Positions 56,693 to 64,000 of a stretch of DNA of 64,000 nucleotides are shown piece after piece. The notes beneath the pieces were generated by a model that saw only the letters and a list, made by a program, of their open reading frames with translations, was not told the DNA's origin and ran no database searches. The DNA is from JAOPZW01 sp963803375. GTDB taxonomy: Bacteria > Actinomycetota > Thermoleophilia > Solirubrobacterales > Solirubrobacteraceae. The stretch is from the NCBI GenBank assembly GCA_963803375.1, contig CAWDMB010000008.1:372001-436000 (forward strand), read 5' to 3'. Numbering within the stretch: the first letter of the stretch is position 1; every line of letters starts with the position of its first letter. The translations under genes and the position numbers were made by a program.

Positions 56693-57127
56693 ATGAAGAC
56701 CTACGTCGCCACCCCCGCCACCCGCGAGCGCTCCTGGCTCGTCGTCGACGCCACCGGGCAGACGCTCGGGCGCCTCGCGACCCGGATCGCCGACGCGCTG
56801 CGCGGCAAGCGCAAGCCCGAGTACACCCCGCACGTCGACACGGGCGACTTCGTCGTCGTCGTCAACGCCGAGAAGATCTCGGTCACCGGCAACAAGCGCG
56901 CGGACAAGAAGTACTTTCGCCACACGGGGTACCCGGGCGCGATCAAGGAGCGCTCGCTCGAGGAGATGCTCGCGCGCCGGCCCGAGGAGGTCATTCGCCG
57001 CGCGGTCAAGGGCATGCTGCCCCGCAACCGCCTCGCCCGCAAGCAGCTCACCAAGCTCAAGGTGTACGCGGGTCCCGACCATCCGCACGTGGCGCAGAAG
57101 CCGACACCGATGGAGAGCGATTCCTGA
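56693..57127 (+). CDS. rplM: 50S ribosomal protein L13 (uL13)
   Basis: A 144-residue ribosomal protein. Recognised by MKTYVATPATRERSWLVVDATGQTLGRLAT, YTPHVDTGDFVVVVNAEKI, the TGNKRADKKYFRHTGYPG loop and VKGMLPRNRLARKQLTKLKVY. Normal length. It overlaps rpsI by one base (TGATG), the standard rplM-rpsI operon. Confidence 0.98.
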   Translation: MKTYVATPATRERSWLVVDATGQTLGRLATRIADALRGKRKPEYTPHVDTGDFVVVVNAEKISVTGNKRADKKYFRHTGYPGAIKERSLEEMLARRPEEVIRRAVKGMLPRNRLARKQLTKLKVYAGPDHPHVAQKPTPMESDS

Positions 57128-57996
57128 TGGCCGACGACCGCACGCCGCCGCCCGACGACGACGCCCCGCCGCCGCCGGCGGCCGACGTCCCCGAGCCGCC
57201 CGCGGAGCCGCCCGCCCCCCCGGAGCCGGCGGAGGAGGCTCCCGAGCCCGCGGCCGCTGAGCCCGAGCCCGCGGCCGCCGCGCCCGCTGAGCGGGACGGC
57301 CCCGAGATCGTCGACCCCGATGTCATCGTCACCGCTGCCGCCGACGTCCCGGGCGCGGAGGTCGTGGTCGAGGCGGAGGAGGAGGCGCCCGGCGTCCTCG
57401 CGGCCGAGGAGGTCGACGAGGTCGAGGGCGACGTCGTCGAGCGCGTGCGCCCGGAGATCCCGGGCGCGGACCTCGAGGTCGACATCGTCGGCGAGGGCGA
57501 GGACCCCTTCGACGACGAGGACTACGAGGGCGGCGAGGGCGGCTCCGACGCGGACGCCGACGAGATCGCCGATCAGCCGATCGCCCAGGTCACGATCGAT
57601 CTCGGCGCCGACGCGCGCTACCGCGCGACCGGCAAGCGCAAGACCGCCGTCGCGCGCGTCACGCTGCGCCCCGGCACCGGCGCCTACGCCGTGAACGGCC
57701 GCACGCTCGAGGACGTGTTCCCGCGGATGCCGCTGCAGCGCACGATCCGCCAGCCGCTCGAGACCGTCGGCTACGAGACGCGCATGGACGTCGTCGCGCG
57801 GCTGCACGGGGGCGGCGTCTCCGCGCAGGCCGGCGCGCTGCGCCACGGCATCAGCCGCGCCCTGCTCGAGGCCGACCCCAACCTGCGCGGCGAGCTCAAG
57901 CGCCGCGGCTTCCTCACGCGCGATCCGCGCGTGAAGGAGCGCAAGAAGGCCGGCCTCAAGAAGGCCCGCAAGCGCCCGCAGTTCTCCAAGCGCTAG
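57127..57996 (+). CDS. rpsI: 30S ribosomal protein S9 (uS9) with a 160-residue acidic N-terminal extension
   Basis: The C-terminal 125 residues are a normal uS9 (YRATGKRKTAVARVTLRPGTG, NGRTLEDVFPRMPLQRTIRQPLE, ALRHGISRALLEADPNLR, and the ARKRPQFSKR tail that reaches the P-site tRNA). The first 160 residues are an extension rich in Pro, Glu, Asp and Ala with almost no hydrophobic core, except short Val-rich acidic stretches such as EVVVEAEEEAPGVLAAEEVDEVEGDVV. Typical S9 proteins are 130-160 residues in total. The ATG is fixed by the overlap with rplM. Confidence 0.95.
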   Translation: MADDRTPPPDDDAPPPPAADVPEPPAEPPAPPEPAEEAPEPAAAEPEPAAAAPAERDGPEIVDPDVIVTAAADVPGAEVVVEAEEEAPGVLAAEEVDEVEGDVVERVRPEIPGADLEVDIVGEGEDPFDDEDYEGGEGGSDADADEIADQPIAQVTIDLGADARYRATGKRKTAVARVTLRPGTGAYAVNGRTLEDVFPRMPLQRTIRQPLETVGYETRMDVVARLHGGGVSAQAGALRHGISRALLEADPNLRGELKRRGFLTRDPRVKERKKAGLKKARKRPQFSKR

Positions 57997-58002
57997 CGCC
58001 CC

Positions 58003-59313
58003 GTGCGCAGGCTCTTCGGGACCGACGGCGTCCGCGGCGCCGCGGGCGCCGTGCTCACGGCCGAGCTGGCCCTGGCGCTCGCGCGCGCGGCGACGCTGCA
58101 GGCCGCCGCCGAGCGCCCGCAGGTGCTGCTCATCCGCGACACCCGCGAGTCGGGCGAGATGCTCGAGGCCGCGATGGCCGCAGGCGTCACCGCCGCTGGC
58201 GGCGACGTCCTGGTGGGCGGCGTGCTGCCGACCCCGGCCGCGCCGCTGCTCGTCGGCCGTTACGGCTTCGACCTCGCGGCCGTCATCTCGGCCTCGCACA
58301 ACCCATACGACGACAACGGCATCAAGTTCTTCGCGGCCGACGGCTTCAAGCTCTCCGACGCCGACGAGCTCGCCATCGAGCGGCGGCTCGAAGCGGCGCC
58401 GGGCTCCGGCGCGGTGATCGGGCGCGTGCGGCGCCTGCACGGCACCCAGGAGGACTATCTGCGCGCGCTCGAGGCGCGCTTCGCGGGCCTCGGGCTGCAG
58501 GGGACGCGGATCGCGCTGGACTGCGCCAACGGAGCGACGTATCGCGTCGCGCCCGAGATCTTCCGGCGCCTCGGGGCGAGCGTCACGGCGCTCAACGAGA
58601 GCCCGGACGGGCGCAACATCAACGCGGGCTGCGGCTCGACCCACGTCGACGCGTTCGCCGAGGCCGTCGCCGCCGGCGGCCACGACGCGGGCTTCGCCTT
58701 CGACGGCGACGGCGATCGTGTGCTCGCCGTCGACCGCACGGGCGCGGTCGTCGACGGCGACGAGCTGCTCGCCCTCACCGCGCTGCACCTCCGCGCGCAC
58801 GGCCGGCTCGCCGGCGACGGCGTCGCGGTCACGGTCATGACGAACTTCGGCTTCCACACCGCCATGGCCGAGGCCGGGATCGAGGTGGCCACGACGAACG
58901 TCGGCGACCGCTACGTCCTCGCGGAGCTGCGCGAGCGGGGCTGGGCGCTGGGCGGCGAGCAGTCGGGTCACATCATCGACATGGGCTTCAACGCGACAGG
59001 CGACGGGATCGCGGCCGCGCTGCTCTCGCTCGAAGCCCTCGGCGGGCGCGACCTGGCCGCGCGCGGCGCGATGCACAAGCTCCCCCAGCGCCTCGTGAAC
59101 GTCCCGGTCGCCGACCGCGACGCGGCCATGGCCGATCCCGCGCTGAAGCACGCCGCCGAGCGCGAGTCCGAGGCGCTGGCGGGCCGCGGCAGGGTCCTCG
59201 TGCGCCCGAGCGGCACGGAGCAGCTCGTGCGGGTCATGGTCGAGGCTCCGACTGAGAACGAGGCCGAGGCCATCGCCGGCCGTCTCGTTTCCAAGCTGGC
59301 GTCCGAGGCCTGA
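58003..59313 (+). CDS. glmM: Phosphoglucosamine mutase
   Basis: A 436-residue alpha-D-phosphohexomutase converting glucosamine-6-P to glucosamine-1-P. The N-terminal RRLFGTDGVRG, the phosphoserine loop VISASHNPYDDNGIKFF, the metal loop FAFDGDGDRVLAVD, the sugar loop GGEQSGHI and the C-terminal RPSGTEQLVRVMVEA are all present. GTG 58003 lies 6 bp after rpsI, so readthrough from the ribosomal operon is likely. glmS follows, completing the route toward UDP-GlcNAc. Confidence 0.97.
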   Translation: MRRLFGTDGVRGAAGAVLTAELALALARAATLQAAAERPQVLLIRDTRESGEMLEAAMAAGVTAAGGDVLVGGVLPTPAAPLLVGRYGFDLAAVISASHNPYDDNGIKFFAADGFKLSDADELAIERRLEAAPGSGAVIGRVRRLHGTQEDYLRALEARFAGLGLQGTRIALDCANGATYRVAPEIFRRLGASVTALNESPDGRNINAGCGSTHVDAFAEAVAAGGHDAGFAFDGDGDRVLAVDRTGAVVDGDELLALTALHLRAHGRLAGDGVAVTVMTNFGFHTAMAEAGIEVATTNVGDRYVLAELRERGWALGGEQSGHIIDMGFNATGDGIAAALLSLEALGGRDLAARGAMHKLPQRLVNVPVADRDAAMADPALKHAAERESEALAGRGRVLVRPSGTEQLVRVMVEAPTENEAEAIAGRLVSKLASEA

Positions 59314-59433
59314 GCGTACCCCCTCGTTCGTCGGGGGCCGGGGCCGGGGAGGACAGCTATCGTCAGGGTCGAATCGGGGCCGTGTCGGGCGGCCCCGAAG
59401 CGTTTCGTGACCCCGTCAATAGAGGAGCGCGCT

Positions 59434-61305
<1,872 letters not shown>

Positions 61306-61314
61306 GACCTGCAG

Positions 61315-61665
61315 GTGGTCGGGCTGGACCTGCTCGAGATCGACCGGCTCGAGCGCGCGCTGGCGCGCCGCCCCGGACTCGAGGCGAGGCTCTTCACGCG
61401 GGCCGAGCGCGCCTACGCGGCGGCGACCGGGCGGCCCGCCCAGCACCTGGCCGCGCGCTTCTGCGCCAAGGAGGCGGTCAGCAAGGCGCTGCGCATGGAG
61501 GTCCTGCGACCGCGCGAGATCGAGGTCGTCCGCGGCGGCGAGGGGGAGCCGCTCGTCGCGCTGCACGGCGAGGCCGCCGCGCGCGCCGTGGCGCTCGGCG
61601 TCTCCGTGCACCTCTCGCTGACCCACACGCGCACGACCGCCGGCGCGGTGGCGGTCCTGCGATGA
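61315..61665 (+). CDS. acpS: Holo-[acyl-carrier-protein] synthase
   Basis: A 116-residue phosphopantetheinyl transferase that attaches the 4'-phosphopantetheine arm of CoA to ACP. It shows VVGLDLLEIDRLERAL with the metal Asp, LFTRAERAYAAA, AARFCAKEAVSKALRM with the Glu/Lys of the active site, and VHLSLTHTRTTAGAVAV. It lies 9 bp after glmS, and its stop overlaps the ATG of the nnr gene (ATGA). Confidence 0.95.
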   Translation: MVGLDLLEIDRLERALARRPGLEARLFTRAERAYAAATGRPAQHLAARFCAKEAVSKALRMEVLRPREIEVVRGGEGEPLVALHGEAAARAVALGVSVHLSLTHTRTTAGAVAVLR

Positions 61666-63173
61666 CGCTGCCCGACTGGCTCGATCCGCTCCCCGACGCC
61701 GAGCGCACGCGCGCGACCGACCGCTGGGCCATCGAGACGCGCGGGATCGCCGGATCCGAGCTCATGGAGCGCGCCGGCGTCGGGCTCGCGCGCGTGGCCG
61801 GCGCGGTCGCGCCCGACGGTCCCGTGGTCGTCGTCTGCGGCAAGGGCAACAACGCCGGCGACGGCTACGTCGCAGCGCGCGTGCTGCGCGAGCAGGGCCG
61901 CGAGGTCCGCGTCCTCGCCGTCGCCGATCCCGGCGAGCTGCGCGGCGACGCGGCCGAGCAGGCCGCGCGGCTTCCCGGCCCGGCGCCCGAGCCGTTCGCG
62001 GCGTCCGGCCTCCGGCGCGCGGCGGTCGCGGTCGACGCGCTGCTCGGCACCGGGGCCACCGGTGCTCCGCACGGCGCGATCGGCGACGCGATCGGGGCGC
62101 TCATCGGCGCCGCGGCGCCGGTCGTGGCCGCCGACGTCCCCAGCGGGGTCGACGCCTCGACCGGGGAGATCGCGGGCCCGGCTGTGCGGGCGGCGGCCAC
62201 GGCGACGTTCGCCGCGGCGAAGCCGGGGCTCTGGATCAACCCCGGCAAGGCCCAAGCCGGAGTTGTCACGGTCGTCGACCTCGGGTTCCCGCCCGGCGCG
62301 CCGGTTGCGGCGCCCGACGTCGGGCTCGTGGTCGACGAGCCGCTGCTCGCCGGGTTGCCGCGGCGCGCGGCCGCGTGGACGAAGTTCACGAGCGGCCACG
62401 TGCTCGTCGCGGGCGGCGCGCAGGGCCTGACCGGCGCGCCGTCGCTGGCGGCGGAGGCCGCCCAGCGCGCCGGCGCGGGCTACGTGACCGCCTGCGTGCC
62501 CGCGTCGCTGCAGCCGATCTTCGAGCTGCGGCTACTCGAGGTCATGACCCGCGGCCTGCCCGACGCCGAAGGCGGGCACACGGAGGCGGGCGTGGAGCCC
62601 GTGCTCGAGCTGGCCACTCGCGGCGGCGCGCTCGTCGTCGGCCCCGGGCTCGGGCGCACGGCGGGCGCGTTCGCGTTCGCCCGCTCGCTCGTGCGCCGCG
62701 CCGAGGTGGCGGTGGTCCTCGACGCCGACGGCCTCAACGCCCACGCGGGGGACCTGCGCGCGCTGATCGGCCGCCCCGGTCCGACGGTGCTCACGCCGCA
62801 CGAGGGCGAGCTCGCGCGACTGCTCGGCGTCGACTCAGATGCCGTGCAGGCCCGTCGCCTGGCCCACGTGCGCCGGGCCGCGGCGGCCGCGCAGGCGATC
62901 GTCGTCCTCAAGGGCGACGACACGCTCGTCGCGCGTCCCGACGGTGTCGTGGCAGTCTCGCCGGGGGCCACGGGCGCGCTGGCCACGGCCGGCACCGGCG
63001 ACGTCCTCAGCGGCGTCATCGCCGCGGTCCTGGCCCGCGGCGTCGAGCCCTTCGCCTCCGCGTGCGCCGGCGTGCGCCTGCACGCCCGGGCCGGGGTGCA
63101 CGCCGCCGACCGGCGCGGAGCCGACGGCGTCATCGCGCGCGACGTCATCGAGGAGCTCCCCTTCGCTCGCTAG
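61662..63173 (+). CDS. nnr: Bifunctional NAD(P)H-hydrate epimerase/dehydratase
   Basis: A 503-residue repair enzyme for hydrated NAD(P)H. The N-terminal YjeF_N epimerase domain has VVVVCGKGNNAGDGYVAARVL and VVAADVPSGVDASTGEI. The C-terminal ribokinase-like dehydratase (CARKD) has GALVVGPGLGRT, VVLDADGLNAHAG, TVLTPHEGELARLLG and ATAGTGDVLSGVIAA. Fusion of the two is common in bacteria. It overlaps acpS at the start. A decayed CBS-like fragment and alr follow. Confidence 0.95.
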   Translation: MTLPDWLDPLPDAERTRATDRWAIETRGIAGSELMERAGVGLARVAGAVAPDGPVVVVCGKGNNAGDGYVAARVLREQGREVRVLAVADPGELRGDAAEQAARLPGPAPEPFAASGLRRAAVAVDALLGTGATGAPHGAIGDAIGALIGAAAPVVAADVPSGVDASTGEIAGPAVRAAATATFAAAKPGLWINPGKAQAGVVTVVDLGFPPGAPVAAPDVGLVVDEPLLAGLPRRAAAWTKFTSGHVLVAGGAQGLTGAPSLAAEAAQRAGAGYVTACVPASLQPIFELRLLEVMTRGLPDAEGGHTEAGVEPVLELATRGGALVVGPGLGRTAGAFAFARSLVRRAEVAVVLDADGLNAHAGDLRALIGRPGPTVLTPHEGELARLLGVDSDAVQARRLAHVRRAAAAAQAIVVLKGDDTLVARPDGVVAVSPGATGALATAGTGDVLSGVIAAVLARGVEPFASACAGVRLHARAGVHAADRRGADGVIARDVIEELPFAR

Positions 63174-63186
63174 TGTGGGCCGTCCG

Positions 63187-63342
63187 ATGGCCGCGACGGT
63201 CGCCGACATCGACGCCGATCCCGTCATCGCCGCACCCGGCGACGACGTGGAGACCGTCGTGCACCGGCTGCCCCGGCACGAGCGGCCCGCGTCCCGGCGG
63301 TCGACGAGCGCGGCCGCCTCGACGCTGACCGCGGAGGAGTGA
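63187..63342 (+). pseudogene. Decayed CBS-domain fragment
   Basis: A 51-codon frame whose start (VADIDADPVIAAPGDDVETVVHRLPRHE) reads like the first half of a CBS domain. In the next frame the DNA then encodes RVPAVDERGRL, the expected continuation. The final LTAEE recalls the TEED end of such domains. At least one frameshift and a deletion must have occurred. The TGA overlaps the ATG of alr, so it may still be translated. ATG 63187 is 10 nt after TAGTGT. Confidence 0.5.
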
Positions 63343-64000
63343 TGCTCCGGGCGCTGGCCCGGATCAACGTCGCGGCCATCGAGCGCAACGCCGCCCGGCT
63401 CGTCCGCGACCTGGAGCCCGGCGCCGCGCTCTGCGCGGTCGTCAAGGCCGACGGGTACGGGCACGGCGCCGGGCCCGCCGCACGCGCGGCCGTTGCGGGC
63501 GGGGCGACGTGGCTCGCCGTGGCCACCGCGCCCGAGGCGGCGGCGCTGCGCGCCGAGGGCCTCGACGCTCGGGTCCTCGTCATGGGCGCGCTCTCGCCGG
63601 AGGAGCTCGACGTCGCGCTGGGCGCCGGCGCCGACGTCGTCGCCTGGACGCCGGAGTTCGCCGCGGCGCTGGCCGGCCGCGGCGCCCGCGCGCACGTCAA
63701 GCTCGACACCGGCATGGGGCGCCTGGGCACGCGCGACCCCGCCGAGGCGACTGCGGTGGCCGAGGCGCTCGCGGGCGCCGAGGGCGTGACGCTCGCCGGG
63801 CTGATGACGCACTTCGCCACCGCCGACGAGCGCGGCGACGGCTTCCTGGCCGAGCAGCTGCGGCGCTTCCGGGCCTGGGCGCTGCCGCTGCGCGAGCGCA
63901 GTCCCGCCCTCCTGCTCCACGCGGCCAACAGCGCGGCGACGCTGCGCGAGCCGGCCGCGCACCTCGACCTCGTTCGCCCGGGGCTCGCGCTCTACGGACT
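63342..64000 (+). CDS. alr: Alanine racemase (3' end outside window)
   Basis: The N-terminal 219 residues of a PLP-dependent racemase making D-alanine for peptidoglycan. The Schiff-base lysine is in CAVVKADGYGHGA. The barrel continues with VKLDTGMGRLGT, GLMTHFATADE, HAANSAATL and RPGLALYG. The window ends before the second catalytic Tyr. With murI, glmM, glmS and DacA it adds to the peptidoglycan theme of the window. Confidence 0.95.
   Translation, partial: MLRALARINVAAIERNAARLVRDLEPGAALCAVVKADGYGHGAGPAARAAVAGGATWLAVATAPEAAALRAEGLDARVLVMGALSPEELDVALGAGADVVAWTPEFAAALAGRGARAHVKLDTGMGRLGTRDPAEATAVAEALAGAEGVTLAGLMTHFATADERGDGFLAEQLRRFRAWALPLRERSPALLLHAANSAATLREPAAHLDLVRPGLALYG

Noticed and set aside
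59314..59433. glmS ribozyme or riboswitch in the glmS leader
   Set aside because: The 120-bp leader is too short and lacks the ribozyme core. It contains a plain Shine-Dalgarno and a TATCGT box.

Overview
This is a roughly 75% GC, densely packed chromosomal window. It most likely comes from a deep-branching actinobacterium of the Thermoleophilia/Solirubrobacterales type. That placement is an inference from codon bias, from the CysO/CysM/JAMM cysteine pathway, from the SARP-type regulator and from the many GTG starts; no rRNA or tRNA gene is present to anchor it. Most genes are core metabolism in short operons with ATGA/GTGA overlaps.

Layout, left to right. 1-7.6 kb: an M28 peptidase (cut by the window edge), IspH, a secreted protein, GNAT and CoA-transferase genes, a metallophosphoesterase, a thioredoxin-fold protein and a secreted protein. 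7.6-10.3 kb: a membrane/redox cluster (cupredoxin-like, 12-TM-type and 41-aa membrane proteins, SCO1). 10.3-15.5 kb: a protein-thiocarboxylate cysteine pathway (rhodanese-E1 protein, CysO-like carrier, CysM, JAMM protease) with an aminotransferase, TatA and a zinc-ribbon/DUF2007 protein. 15.5-29.6 kb: small unknowns, a beta-hydroxyacid dehydrogenase, an ABC-2 exporter, hydantoinase/oxoprolinase A and B, NadB, a deacetylase, zinc-ribbon proteins, a glycosyltransferase and a Flp pilin. 29.6-39.2 kb: MurI, RNase PH, RdgB, HU, PyrF, LysM and DacA-type proteins, PfkB, GuaB3 and GuaA.

39.0-47.5 kb is the accessory region. The last 186 bp of guaA plus 271 bp downstream are duplicated (457 bp, one mismatch) on both sides of about 7.5 kb of foreign-looking DNA. 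The island essentially carries one giant gene for an NTPase with an N-terminal nuclease-like domain. An IS256-family element cuts it, with a clean 8-bp target duplication (GCCGTTCA). Removing the element and one copy of the duplication restores one 1,722-codon frame, so this is a recently inactivated large gene, plausibly an anti-phage STAND-type ATPase.

47.6-64 kb returns to chromosome: a methyltransferase, SRPBCC protein, SARP/AAA regulator, LysR with an EamA exporter, a frameshifted M48 protease, an M23 peptidase, rplM-rpsI (S9 with a 160-residue acidic extension), glmM, glmS, acpS, nnr, a decayed CBS fragment and alr (cut by the window edge).

A recurring regulatory theme is a TAnnnT hexamer 6-10 nt before the start codon. 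It occurs at some twenty genes on both strands and implies that leaderless transcripts are common here. Two divergent gene pairs share overlapping, oppositely oriented hexamers.
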